From positions 102,705-166,704 of the forward strand of contig NZ_SOQX01000004.1 in NCBI RefSeq assembly GCF_004366735.1: a stretch of DNA of 64,000 nt, in the 5' to 3' direction. Source of the DNA: Thiohalophilus thiocyanatoxydans. GTDB taxonomy: Bacteria > Pseudomonadota > Gammaproteobacteria > UBA6429 > Thiohalophilaceae. Shown here piece after piece: positions 1 to 8,348 of the stretch. A program made the position numbers and the translations under genes. The notes beneath the pieces are model-generated. The model ran no database searches. It saw only the letters and a list, made by a program, of their open reading frames with translations, and had not been told where the DNA came from. The first letter of the stretch is position 1. Each line of letters opens with the position of its first letter.

Positions 1-3
1 CTG

Positions 4-514
4 GCGTGACATCCGTTAGATTCGGGCAGTCAGGTAGCGCATCCGCGCAACCTGACCTGCACCTTGCCGGGTCGAAAGAGCCATTCTCCAACGAAGTATA
101 CGGGGACGGCAACGCCTGTTTGTGTTTCATCGCCTGAGACGGTGGTTTACCAATGTTTCATTAATACACTTCGAGATTTCGTGTCTTCGTGGTAAAAAAG
201 TCACGCTGCCGAGGGCCGGCGTGACATCCGTTAGATTCGGGCAGTCAGGTAGCGTATCCGCGCAACCTGACCTGCACCTTGCCGGGTCGAACGAGAGCCA
301 TTCTCCACAACGAAGCATACGGGGACGGCAATGCCTGTTTGTGTCTCATCGCCTGAGACGGTGATTTGCCAATGTTTCATTAATACACTTCGAGACTTCG
401 TGTCTTCGTGGTAAAATTAGCGTCAGCGGCGTAGGTCACGCTGGCGACAGCCTGCGTGACATCCGTCAGATTCGGGAAGTCAGGTAGCGCATCCGCGCAA
501 CCTGTTCTGCACCA
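4..514. repeat. Long tandem repeat with REP-like hairpins
   Basis: Two full units begin at 4 and 219 (periods 215 and 235 bp) and a truncated third begins at 454. Each starts with gcgtgacatccgt and contains a near-palindrome, CAGGTAGCGC-atcc-GCGCAACCTG, at 31-54, 246-269 and 481-504 (the second copy has one change). Units 1 and 2 also carry a cttcgtgtcttcgtggtaaa-like motif (about 170-197 and 385-416) that recurs at 53339-53370. The repeat already starts at the window edge, so more copies may lie upstream. No credible gene lies in 1-603; the short reading frames there follow the repeat. Confidence 0.85.
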
Positions 515-518
515 CTGA

Positions 519-577
519 CCACCGAACGCACTGAAGACGTGATGGCGGACCTTTCAGTGTCGTTGGTGTTTCGGTGG
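519..577. terminator. Nested inverted repeat downstream of nadA
   Basis: Two pairs of arms nest here: CCACCGAA (519-526) with TTCGGTGG (570-577), and CACTGAA (529-535) with TTCAGTG (553-559). The structure ends about 27 bases beyond the nadA stop codon on the minus strand, so it could end or stabilise the nadA transcript. There is no clear T-tract, so a classical Rho-independent terminator is not shown. Confidence 0.35.
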
Positions 578-603
578 TGATTCTTGCCGGGAGCCGTGTG
601 GCA

Positions 604-1698
604 TCAGGCGGGGGAGGCGATGTTGCTTTCGCCGATGGCGCCGGTTTTCAGTTCGGCGGCAAAGTCGATCATGCGCTGGACCGAGACTCTGGCCTGTCGA
701 CCGATTTCGGGATCCACATGAATTTCGTTGGTGCCCTGTTCGAGGGAGTCGGCCAGGTTCTGCAGGCCGTTCATCGCCATCCACGGGCAGTGGGCGCAAC
801 TGCCGCAGGAGGCACCGATGCCGCCGGTGGGCGCCTCGATCAGTTTTTTATCCGGCGCCGCTTCGTGCATCTTGTAGAAAATGCCCCTGTCGGTGGCGAC
901 GATGAAGGTCTCGTTGGGCAGATTGTGCACCGCGTTGATCAACTGGGTGGTGGAGCCGACCACATCAGCCTGCTCGATCACATCGGCCGGGGATTCGGGG
1001 TGCACCAGCACCGCCGCCCCGGGGTGTTTCTCGTGTAGCTTGCGCAGCTCGGCGGCCTTGAACTCGTCGTGCACGATGCAGGCGCCCTGCCACAGGACCA
1101 TATCGGCCCCGGTGACCTTCTGCACATAGTCGCCCAGATAGCGATCCGGTGCCCAGATGATCTTCTCGCCTTTTTCGTGCAGGTGCTGCACGACTTTGGT
1201 GGCAATGCTGGAGGTGACCACCCAGTCGGCGCGGGCCTTCACCTCGGCGGAAGTGTTGGCATAGACCACCACGGTGCGGTCGGGGTACTGATCGCAGAAG
1301 GCACTGAACCGGTCCGCCGGGCAGCTGAGATCCAGCGAGCACTCGGCCTGCAGGGTCGGCATCAGCACCCGTTTTTCGGGGTTGAGGATCTTGGCGGTCT
1401 CGCCCATGAAACGCACCCCGGCCACGACGATGGTGCCGGCCGGGTGGTCATGGCCGAAGCGGGCCATCTCCAGCGAGTCGGAGACGCAGCCGCCGGTTTC
1501 GTCGGCCAGCTGCTGCAGGTCGTCGTCGGTATAGTAGTGGGCCACCAGCACCGCGTCCTTCTCCTTGAGCAGCCGTTTGAGGCGCGCGAACAGTGCCTGG
1601 CGCTCGGCCTCGCTCAGCGGTTTGGCCGGCGGCGTCAGCAGCGCCTGCTGGCGAATCGGTTCGATATCGATGGTTGGAGCCTGGGCGGAATTCATCAT
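604..1698 (-). CDS. nadA: Quinolinate synthase NadA
   Basis: NadA condenses iminoaspartate with dihydroxyacetone phosphate to give quinolinate, the de novo NAD precursor, using a [4Fe-4S] cluster in the cytoplasm. The roughly 364-residue protein has the family marks: AHYY near residue 53, the first cluster cysteine in QAECSLDL near 120, a second in [11 protein letters not shown], and a C-terminal [13 protein letters not shown] segment with the last ligand. ATG codons at 1698 and 1695 follow a GGTG stretch. The frame is also open to a TTG at 1707, so the start is uncertain by a few codons. It is transcribed leftward on its own, with no nadB or nadC beside it. nadD of the same pathway lies at 40.5 kb. 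Confidence 0.97.
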   Translation of the reverse strand: MMNSAQAPTIDIEPIRQQALLTPPAKPLSEAERQALFARLKRLLKEKDAVLVAHYYTDDDLQQLADETGGCVSDSLEMARFGHDHPAGTIVVAGVRFMGETAKILNPEKRVLMPTLQAECSLDLSCPADRFSAFCDQYPDRTVVVYANTSAEVKARADWVVTSSIATKVVQHLHEKGEKIIWAPDRYLGDYVQKVTGADMVLWQGACIVHDEFKAAELRKLHEKHPGAAVLVHPESPADVIEQADVVGSTTQLINAVHNLPNETFIVATDRGIFYKMHEAAPDKKLIEAPTGGIGASCGSCAHCPWMAMNGLQNLADSLEQGTNEIHVDPEIGRQARVSVQRMIDFAAELKTGAIGESNIASPA

Positions 1699-1707
1699 CT
1701 TCACCAA

Positions 1708-1973
1708 GTGGTTGACGCGTTTTGTGACCGGTTTCCTGCTATAGCTTACCTACAGCGGTCATTCTGGGGGTATATAGCCGATGGGGGGGAGTCCGGTCAT
1801 CGGCTGTCATCCATTTATATAGGGTTTGCGAGCCAAGCGCACAAGGCGTTGGTCGACAGGCTGGTTAAAAAATAATCGATCGGAGGAGATATTTAAAGTA
1901 TTTTACTAAAAATATCTTGTAACAGACTGATATTTTTGTAATATAACAGGAAAGAAGCAGCAAGGAATGGTGC
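1708..1973. other. Divergent intergenic region with two inverted repeats
   Basis: This gap separates nadA (leftward) from the DUF2786 gene (rightward) and so should hold both promoters. Two inverted repeats are visible: AGCCGATG/CATCGGCT at 1776-1783 and 1798-1805, and an AT-rich AGATATTT/AAATATCT at 1887-1894 and 1910-1917. Either could be an operator. No convincing -35/-10 pair was found. A ribosome-binding site AAGGA lies just before the ATG at 1974. Confidence 0.4.
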
Positions 1974-2666
1974 ATGAATAACCTGAAAATCATTGACAAG
2001 ATTTGCAAGTGCCTGCGTTTGTCCGAATCCGCCAATCCCAATGAGGCCGCCGCGGCGCTGCGTCAGGCCCATCGGCTGATGCGCAAACACCGGATCAGCG
2101 AGGATCAGATCCGGGCCGCCGGGGTGGCCGAGTCGGTAATCGATTCGGGCATGCGCTATAACCCGCCGTTCTGGGCGGTGGCGCTGTCAAACCTGGTCTG
2201 TGAGGCGTTCGACTGCCGGGTGCTGGTCTCGCGTCGTTACGGCCGCTCGCCGGAATTTCGTTTCATCGGTCTTGAACAGGCGCCACAGGTGGCCGGCTAC
2301 TGTTTCAGTGTGCTCTATCGCCAGCTGGAGCGGGCCCGTGAGCAGTTCGTGGCCGGGCTGGCGATCGAGTCCCGGGCCGAGCGCGATCGCCGTGGCGAGG
2401 TCTTTGTGCAGGCCTGGCTGATCCGGGTGGCCCGCACCGTTGCCGAGTTCAGCAGTGAACCGGCCACCCGCGAGGCGGTGGACGCCTATATCCGCGAACA
2501 ATATGGCGATACCGGCGAGCAGTGGTATCAGGACGCGTTGCAGACCGCGGAGCAGGATTATGAGGCGATTCTCAGCGGCATGCGCGCGGGTGACGCGGTA
2601 ACCCTGTTTCGCTCCATCGCTACCCGGATGCGCCCCGGTCTGCCGGCGCTGAAGCAGTCGGCCTGA
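1974..2666 (+). CDS. DUF2786 domain protein
   Basis: This 230-residue protein begins with a DUF2786 domain: the first 50 residues carry the typical pattern KIIDKICKCLRLSESANPNE followed by AAAALRQAHRLMRKHRIS. The rest, including a Trp/Phe-containing segment near residue 65 and a mostly helical Arg/Glu-rich C-terminal half, resembles the companion region seen in such proteins. The biochemical function of the family is not known to me. Homologues occur in bacterial chromosomes and in phages, but no phage gene is adjacent. The start is supported by AAGGA about nine bases upstream. The gene stands alone, 87 bases before the FHA-cyclase gene on the same strand, so co-transcription is possible but not shown. 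Confidence 0.7.
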   Translation: MNNLKIIDKICKCLRLSESANPNEAAAALRQAHRLMRKHRISEDQIRAAGVAESVIDSGMRYNPPFWAVALSNLVCEAFDCRVLVSRRYGRSPEFRFIGLEQAPQVAGYCFSVLYRQLERAREQFVAGLAIESRAERDRRGEVFVQAWLIRVARTVAEFSSEPATREAVDAYIREQYGDTGEQWYQDALQTAEQDYEAILSGMRAGDAVTLFRSIATRMRPGLPALKQSA

Positions 2667-2753
2667 ACGCCGGGCCTGTCGTTTGACGGTCGGGACGTAA
2701 TCTCTCATTTTTGGTATGCTGTTTTCCCGGTCTGTGGGAGGCAGGCATGACCA

Positions 2754-3680
2754 ATGTCGACCTATATTACCTATAAACTCGATGGTGTCGTTCGCAAGAT
2801 CCCGTGTAAATCGGTGCTGACGCTCGGGCGTGATATGAACAGCGATGTGGTGTTGCCGGATCTGCACGCCTCGCGCAATCACGCCATGATTCGTTGCATC
2901 GGCAGTGGCGACTATTATCTGATCGACGGTGGCAGCTCCAACGGCAGTTTTGTCAACCGTCAGCGCGTGGCCATGCCCAAACTGCTGAAGAACGGCGATC
3001 GGATTACCATTGGCCGATTCGATATACTGTTTGAACAAAGCAAAAAAGAAACCGGCGAAGGTAACAAGCTCTCCCTGCAAGACACCGTCATCTCCGACAG
3101 TCTGGAGATTAAACAGATCACCGTGCTGGTGGCGGATATCCGGGGGTTTACCTCGCTCTCCGAACAGGTCGATATCCGTACTCTCACCAAGCTGATGAAC
3201 CGCTGGTTCCACAATGTGAGTAACGCGATTTTCGACAACGTCGGCACAGTGGACAAGTTTATCGGCGATTGCGTGTTTGCCCGCTGGGAATCGACCGAGG
3301 ATCAAAGCAAGACATTAAAACAGGCACTCAGTGCCGCATTGCTGATCAACGAGATTACCCGGGAACTGAACAGCGCTTTCAGTGACCTGCCGGAGCCGGT
3401 TAAAATCGGCGTGGGCATCAACACCGGCGCCGCCTCGATGGGCATCGGCCATGACAATACCGCCCTGGGTGATGCAGTGAATATCGCCTTTCGCCTGGAA
3501 AGCGCGACCAAGATTTTCGGCAGTGACATGGTATTGAGTGAAACCGCATACCGGCATCTGCCTGAACCATCGCTGGCCGGCAAGACACATCACTTGCGTA
3601 TCAAGGGTAAGCGTGATCCGATCCGGGTGTGCAGCCTGGCGTTTGACGAGGTCAGGCAGATTCTTGCGGCGTTGAACTAG
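2754..3680 (+). CDS. FHA domain class III adenylate/guanylate cyclase
   Basis: A 308-residue cytoplasmic signalling protein. Residues about 5-95 form an FHA phosphopeptide-binding domain with LTLGRD, the SRNHA motif and SSNGSFVN. Residues about 120-290 form a class III nucleotide cyclase domain. Both metal-binding aspartates are visible (VADIRGFT and KFIGDCVFA), as is the GDAVNIAFRLES segment with the transition-state Asn and Arg, so it looks catalytically competent. Whether it makes cAMP or cGMP cannot be decided by eye. The FHA domain suggests control by a Ser/Thr kinase or other phosphoprotein. The ATG at 2754 follows GGGAGG at 2736-2741. An out-of-frame ATG at 2747 would give only nine codons. 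The likely partner is the cyclic-nucleotide-binding protein at 5227-8196. Confidence 0.92.
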   Translation: MSTYITYKLDGVVRKIPCKSVLTLGRDMNSDVVLPDLHASRNHAMIRCIGSGDYYLIDGGSSNGSFVNRQRVAMPKLLKNGDRITIGRFDILFEQSKKETGEGNKLSLQDTVISDSLEIKQITVLVADIRGFTSLSEQVDIRTLTKLMNRWFHNVSNAIFDNVGTVDKFIGDCVFARWESTEDQSKTLKQALSAALLINEITRELNSAFSDLPEPVKIGVGINTGAASMGIGHDNTALGDAVNIAFRLESATKIFGSDMVLSETAYRHLPEPSLAGKTHHLRIKGKRDPIRVCSLAFDEVRQILAALN

Positions 3681-3686
3681 CAGACA

Positions 3687-3821
3687 GTGCTGAGTCCTGA
3701 GCAGGTAGGCCGGACATAGCAACGCGGTGTCCGGCACAACCGGAGAAATGCCCGATACCGCGGAGTTTATGCCCGCAGGGTGCTATATCGGGCCTACTAC
3801 TTGGCACTCAGCACTCAGCAC
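3687..3821. repeat. Intergenic nested inverted-repeat element
   Basis: The outer arms GTGCTGAGTCCTGAG (3687-3701) and CTCAGCACTCAGCAC (3807-3821) pair with one mismatch. Inside are GTAGGCC/GGCCTAC (3705-3711, 3791-3797) and a perfect hairpin GCCGGACA/TGTCCGGC (3709-3716, 3728-3735). The element fills the space between two convergent genes, so it could act as a two-way terminator. Its layered palindromes look like a REP/BIME-type dispersed repeat. Confidence 0.7.
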
Positions 3822-3828
3822 CGGGTTT

Positions 3829-4230
3829 TCAGGCGCGCATGAATTTGCGCACATCGAGGATCATTTCTTCCATTTCCAGCTTGATGCGGTTAATGATCCG
3901 GGCCGCTTCGTCCGCTTCTTCCAGATGCGCATCGTCGAAGTTACTGGAGGATAAAATGCTTTGTCCGGCGGCGATGATTTGTGCTTCGTCGTCGGGAATG
4001 AACTGCGCCAGATAGACATAACTCTGTGCCAGACTGTTGCAGATATCCTGTTCATCGCCCTCCAGCTCCCACAACAACAGCTGAATCGCGCTTTTTATCT
4101 CTTCCCGATCGCAGGGCAGCAGTGATTGTGGATGGCCGTAATTGATGCCGTCCAGTTGCGCCAGGACCTTGCCGTACGCATTGACGATTTGTTCGGCGTC
4201 TTTCAGTTGTTGTTCGTAATCGTGATGCAT
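3829..4230 (-). CDS. Hypothetical protein, acidic helical
   Basis: A 133-residue protein that I do not recognise. It is rich in Glu, Asp and Leu, appears wholly alpha-helical, and has no signal peptide, membrane segment or cysteine pair. The start ATG at 4230 has an AGGGGAG stretch about a dozen bases upstream as a possible ribosome site. It is transcribed leftward toward the inverted-repeat element at 3687-3821 and is divergent from the NERD gene. Codon use looks like that of its neighbours. A helical accessory or regulatory protein is the most that can be said. Confidence 0.6.
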   Translation of the reverse strand: MHHDYEQQLKDAEQIVNAYGKVLAQLDGINYGHPQSLLPCDREEIKSAIQLLLWELEGDEQDICNSLAQSYVYLAQFIPDDEAQIIAAGQSILSSSNFDDAHLEEADEAARIINRIKLEMEEMILDVRKFMRA

Positions 4231-4377
4231 GGGTAATCAGGGCGCTCCCCTGGAGCCGGGTTTGATTCGGGTTTGTGATTCAGTATAGGTCGGTTTTGTG
4301 AGCAGATCGAACCTGTGGCATGGCATGAGTCATCCATTTTCCGTATTATAGAAGATATAAACAAAACCTGCGCCAAT

Positions 4378-5091
4378 ATGCAAATCGATACGCTGACAAG
4401 CCTGTTAACTCAAGATAATGGACCCTGGATAGTCTGGGGCATCGCGCTGGTGCTGTTTTTGGCGGGAGTATTCCTCAGTTGGCCGACATTGCGCCGCGGG
4501 TACCGTGACCGGCGCTTGCAAAAAAAAATTCGCGCCGTGGGGGCGGATGTATTGCATCAGGTGGTGATCTCAGACGGCATGGATGGTGTGGTGTATCTGG
4601 AAAACCTGTTGCTGACCCCGGACGGTTTGCTGGTGTTGCCGGTGCATCGTTATCAGGGAGTGGTGTTCGCCGCCGACGGTATCGACAACTGGACCCAGGT
4701 TCTGGGCAAGCGCACCTACAAGTTTTCGAATCCGTTACCTCAACTGCAAAGTGAAATACAGGCAGTGAAAGGTTATGCCGCAAAAATACCGGTAGAGGGG
4801 TGTGTGGTCTTTACGCCGGGCGTCGAGTTTCCCAAGGGTCGGCCGGATAAACTGCTCTCGATTGAGGAACTGGATGCACTGGGTGAGCAATACCGAACAC
4901 GCGAGGTGCCTTCCGCCTACTGGCAGGCCTGGGAGTCATTAAAGCGTCAGGTACTGACACCGGAGATGTCGCAGCTGCGGCAGGAGTATGCCATCGAGAA
5001 AGATTCGGCGTTCAACGTGCGCATGGTGACGGGGCTTTTTGTACTGCTGATAGCGAGCGTCTGGCTGGGTGCATATTATCTGCTGCGTTAA
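4378..5091 (+). CDS. NERD domain membrane protein
   Basis: A protein of about 237 residues with an N-terminal transmembrane segment (GPWIVWGIALVLFLAGVFL) and a second one at the very C-terminus (MVTGLFVLLIASVWLGAYYL). Between them lies a NERD (nuclease-related) domain, recognisable from the LLTPDGLLVLPVHRYQG segment, a WTQV tryptophan segment and FSNPLPQ. The family is related to restriction-type nucleases. The usual catalytic E-x-K after the strand reads PVHRYQG here, so activity is doubtful. The frame is open to a GTG at 4315, but the ATG at 4378 gives a typical signal-anchor length, and neither start has a strong ribosome site. It converges on the cyclic-nucleotide-binding gene. Confidence 0.75.
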   Translation: MQIDTLTSLLTQDNGPWIVWGIALVLFLAGVFLSWPTLRRGYRDRRLQKKIRAVGADVLHQVVISDGMDGVVYLENLLLTPDGLLVLPVHRYQGVVFAADGIDNWTQVLGKRTYKFSNPLPQLQSEIQAVKGYAAKIPVEGCVVFTPGVEFPKGRPDKLLSIEELDALGEQYRTREVPSAYWQAWESLKRQVLTPEMSQLRQEYAIEKDSAFNVRMVTGLFVLLIASVWLGAYYLLR

Positions 5092-5226
5092 ATTACGTGT
5101 TCCGGAGATCGAACGGTACATGTATGAAATGCCGTTGAGCCTGCTCGGCCCCTTGTTTGAAAATCATAGCCGGCAAGACCGGGGTGAATAGAGGTGCCGG
5201 GAGTTGTGGTAACGGGTGATCTGATC

Positions 5227-8196
5227 TCAGGGCGAGACGACCTCTTTCCACTCTTGTACCAGATCATCAAAACGCTCCCGAATACTGGCTTGCAGATTGT
5301 TTTCCTGTTTCTGCCCGGTTTGATCGTTTTCTTCGTCGTTCTGCCTGTCTTTTTCATTGTTCATCGGGCCGACTGACGCCTTGGTGGTGGTGCTTTTGCC
5401 GGATTCGGAGCGGGCGACCAGGTGTTCATTGAGCAGTTCCGGATGCAGGAAAACATAGGCGCCACCGCTGCCCAGGGCCAGCAACAGGGTTGCGACCAGA
5501 GCCAAGGCGTGACGCTTTTTACGCTGCCGTTGACGGTTGGCCTGTTGTTCAGCGAGTCGTGCGTGCACGTTCCGGGTATTGGCCGGTTTGAAGGCCGGTT
5601 TATTCGTTCCTTCAATGTCGAAGGAGGGGAGGTCGTTTTTGGCGGGGCTGGGCTGTTGCCGGCGTTTCCCGGCCAGTTCAGCTTCAACCTGTTCCGGCGT
5701 CACTGACGGCTCCTTGAAGATGAAAATATCCTCTTCACCTTCGAGGATAATGCGTCCATCCTTCCGTTTGATGGTGGCCCGGGCGATGGAAAATCCCTTG
5801 CCCCGTTGTTGTTGTTCATCATTCTGACGCTGTTGTTCCGCCTCTTCGAGCTTGGCCTTGATCTCTTCGGCCATGCGCCGGGCATGTTCCTCGCGCTGTG
5901 CTTTGGCGTTACGAATCGCTTGTTGACGTCGCGCTTCGCGCTCGTGTTCCTGTTTTTGGGCGGCGTCTTCCCTGGCGCGGGCTTCGGCTTCGCGGCGGGC
6001 CTGTTGTTCGGCGTCCTCTTTGGCGCGGGCTTCGGCTTCGCGGCGGGCCTGTTGTTCGGCGTCCTCTGTGGCCCGGGCTTCGGCCTCGCGGCGGGCCTGT
6101 TGTTCGGCGTCTTCTTTGGCGCGGGCTTCGGCCTCGAGGCGGGCCTGTTGTTCGGCGTCCTCTTTGGCGCGGGCCTCGGCCTCGAGGCGGGCCTGTTGTT
6201 CGGTGTCCTCTTTGGCGCGGGCTTCGGCCTCGCGGCGAGCCTGTCGTTCGGCTTCTTGCTGGGCACGGCTGGCGTGGTCCATCACTTGCTGGCGGGTCTG
6301 CTCCATCTCCTGGCGCAGTTGTTCCGCCTCATCCAGGGCCTTGCGCCGGATCTCTTCGGCTTCCTGCTCCGCGATACGGGTGGTTTTCTCGGCCAGTTCC
6401 ATGGCCCGGGCGCGGGCCTGTTCCAGCAGGCTGACCTGTTTCTGCCGCTCTTCTTGTTCGACTTTGGCCGCACGCTGATTGACGGCCTGGCGGGCGTTTT
6501 CCAGTTCGGTGCGCAGCCGTTCGGCCTCGCTCTGGGCCTGTTGCCGGATACTTTCGGCCTCCTTGCGCGCCTGTTCGATGGCGGCCTGGCGCTGGGCTTC
6601 TTTTTCCTGCTCCGCCTGACTGGATTGCTGTTCAAAGCGGCGGCGGGTCGCTTCCATCTCCTGTTTGAGCTGGCTGGCTTCTTCGCGCGCCTTGTGCCGG
6701 ATCGCTTCGGCCTCCTTTTCGGCCTGCTGGCGGGAACGTTCCGCGGCCTGACTCGCTTCGGCGGCAATCTGCCTGGCCCGTTTCAGGGATTCGTCCAGGG
6801 CCTGCTGTTTCTCTTCATTGGCCTGTTTGGCGGCCTGGATCTCGCGTAATTCAGCTTCGGCCTGCTGGCGTGCCTGCTCGGCCTTTTCGCGGGCGGCCTG
6901 TTCGGCCTGTTTGCCCTGCTGGTCGGCGAGGCGCTGGATCTCCTGTTCGGCCTGGTTTTTGGCCTGCTCGGCACTGGCGGTTTTCTGGGCCAGTTGTTCG
7001 GCTTCGTGACGAGCAGTGTTGGCCTGCTGGCTGATTTTGCGTGCCCGGTCTTCGGCGGCCTGACGGGTTTTTTCCGCGGCCGCGGTGCGCTTGCTGGCGG
7101 GGGCGGCGGTGACCCCGGCGGCGGCCGGTTCGTTACTGCCGGTCAGCTGAAAACTGGCTGCTTCCAGGCCTCCGTCGAGAATGCCGCACTGGAAGCCGTG
7201 CTGGGTGAGCAGGAAGGCGGCCGCGGCGCTCTGGGTGCCGTCGACACTGGCCAGGATATATTCACGCTCGGGATTCAGTTCCCCGGTTTTCAGACGCAGC
7301 ATCGACAGGGGAATGTTGACCGAGCCGTCCACATGCTGCTGATTGAATTCCTCGTGATTGCGCACATCGATCAGCAGGGCGCCGCTGTCCAGTTTGGCGG
7401 CGGTCTCGCTTTCGGAAAAGCGGGTGATCAACGGTTCGGCGAGATAGGTCAGAAAATCCGCTTTTTGCAGCCGCATCAGGACGCCGTCTTCCTGCATGGT
7501 GACGTTGGCGTTGCGCCGGCCGTTGGTGATCAGGGCCTCTTCGCCAAAACCGTCACCTTCGTGCAGCGTGGCCAGCTGAATTTCGCCGGCCTTGGGGGCG
7601 GGGCGCCGGGATACGCTGCAGCTGCCGCTTTGCACAATGTAGTAATAGTCGTCCTTGTCGCCCTGGTGCAGAATCACCTCGCCTTTTTTTGCCGCCAGCT
7701 CTTCCATGCGCATCAGGATGGCCTGAATGTTCTCGGTCGGCAGTTTGAGGAAAGCCCGGGACTGCAGAAATCGCAGCATCCAGTCGGTGGTGTCATCGCC
7801 TGAGATTTCGGTGACCTCGAACTCGTAGGCGTCCAGGGGGGTATCGTTGAGAATGATTTCGAGCAGCGCCGAGTCGATGCTGACGACGGTCACCGGCCCT
7901 TTGGCCCGGGCGGTAGCGGTATGCGGCTGGTGGTTGTCCAGCGGTTTACAGGCCTCGGCATTTCTGGCTTTTATGATGCGCGACTTTTTCTCGCCACTGC
8001 GCTGGAGCTCGACCTGGCCGCTGATGAGATAAAGGGTCCGGTTGTCTTTCTCGCCTTCGCGGAACAGCACCCGGCCGGCCGACAGATCCTCAATGGTCGC
8101 CTTGCTGACCAGTTCACCGAGCTTGTCGTGGGGAAGATTCCCCAACGGCTCCAGGCCCTTGAGCAGGTTTTTATCGAGTTTGGTTTTACTGGGCAT
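5227..8196 (-). CDS. Cyclic nucleotide-binding, rhodanese-like, coiled-coil membrane protein
   Basis: A 989-residue multidomain protein. It has two cyclic-nucleotide-binding folds (roughly residues 10-130 and 140-270), a rhodanese-like domain (about 275-365), a very long Ala/Glu/Arg/Gln coiled coil (about 380-840), one transmembrane helix (HALALVATLLLALGSGGAYVF) and a short C-terminal tail. The second nucleotide-binding domain keeps a phosphate-binding cassette, FGEEALITNGRRNANV; the first looks degenerate. The rhodanese loop reads ASVDGTQSA without the catalytic Cys. The coiled coil includes six exact-period 16-residue repeats (5962-6249). The start is placed at ATG 8196; an upstream in-frame extension to 8262 is unlikely. 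It could be a membrane-tethered sensor of the product of the nearby cyclase. Confidence 0.85.
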   Translation of the reverse strand: MPSKTKLDKNLLKGLEPLGNLPHDKLGELVSKATIEDLSAGRVLFREGEKDNRTLYLISGQVELQRSGEKKSRIIKARNAEACKPLDNHQPHTATARAKGPVTVVSIDSALLEIILNDTPLDAYEFEVTEISGDDTTDWMLRFLQSRAFLKLPTENIQAILMRMEELAAKKGEVILHQGDKDDYYYIVQSGSCSVSRRPAPKAGEIQLATLHEGDGFGEEALITNGRRNANVTMQEDGVLMRLQKADFLTYLAEPLITRFSESETAAKLDSGALLIDVRNHEEFNQQHVDGSVNIPLSMLRLKTGELNPEREYILASVDGTQSAAAAFLLTQHGFQCGILDGGLEAASFQLTGSNEPAAAGVTAAPASKRTAAAEKTRQAAEDRARKISQQANTARHEAEQLAQKTASAEQAKNQAEQEIQRLADQQGKQAEQAAREKAEQARQQAEAELREIQAAKQANEEKQQALDESLKRARQIAAEASQAAERSRQQAEKEAEAIRHKAREEASQLKQEMEATRRRFEQQSSQAEQEKEAQRQAAIEQARKEAESIRQQAQSEAERLRTELENARQAVNQRAAKVEQEERQKQVSLLEQARARAMELAEKTTRIAEQEAEEIRRKALDEAEQLRQEMEQTRQQVMDHASRAQQEAERQARREAEARAKEDTEQQARLEAEARAKEDAEQQARLEAEARAKEDAEQQARREAEARATEDAEQQARREAEARAKEDAEQQARREAEARAREDAAQKQEHEREARRQQAIRNAKAQREEHARRMAEEIKAKLEEAEQQRQNDEQQQRGKGFSIARATIKRKDGRIILEGEEDIFIFKEPSVTPEQVEAELAGKRRQQPSPAKNDLPSFDIEGTNKPAFKPANTRNVHARLAEQQANRQRQRKKRHALALVATLLLALGSGGAYVFLHPELLNEHLVARSESGKSTTTKASVGPMNNEKDRQNDEENDQTGQKQENNLQASIRERFDDLVQEWKEVVSP
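5962..6249. repeat. 48-bp coding tandem repeat, six units
   Basis: Six units begin exactly 48 bases apart (5962, 6010, 6058, 6106, 6154, 6202). On the minus strand each encodes 16 residues of the type DAEQQARREAEARAKE. The units differ only at a few positions. The array lies in the coiled coil of the cyclic-nucleotide-binding protein, keeps the frame, and could vary in length between strains. Confidence 0.93.
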
Positions 8197-8348
8197 GGTT
8201 GCGTCATTTCTTCCCGGGTGGCGAATCTGCCCCCGTGCTAACGGCCGTTTGGGGCGCAACATAAGGGGTACGTGAAATTTAGACCAATATAAGGACGTAT
8301 GTTGTGATAGCCCTCACAAAGGGGTCAATTCTGTGCCCGCCAGGCCGC

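Noticed and set aside
122-364. Short plus-strand and minus-strand reading frames in the tandem repeat region
   Set aside because: They follow the repeat unit, have no family-like sequence and no ribosome site.
2747-2776. Nine-codon leader reading frame before the FHA-cyclase gene
   Set aside because: It overlaps the true start and is probably chance; no leader-peptide pattern was seen.
5962-6249. CRISPR array
   Set aside because: The 48-base units are contiguous without unique spacers and encode a coiled coil.
5806-6849. Long hydrophobic plus-strand reading frame opposite the coiled-coil gene
   Set aside because: It is the antisense of the Ala/Glu/Arg repeats; the low-complexity Gly/Leu/Phe pattern is a by-product of that codon use.
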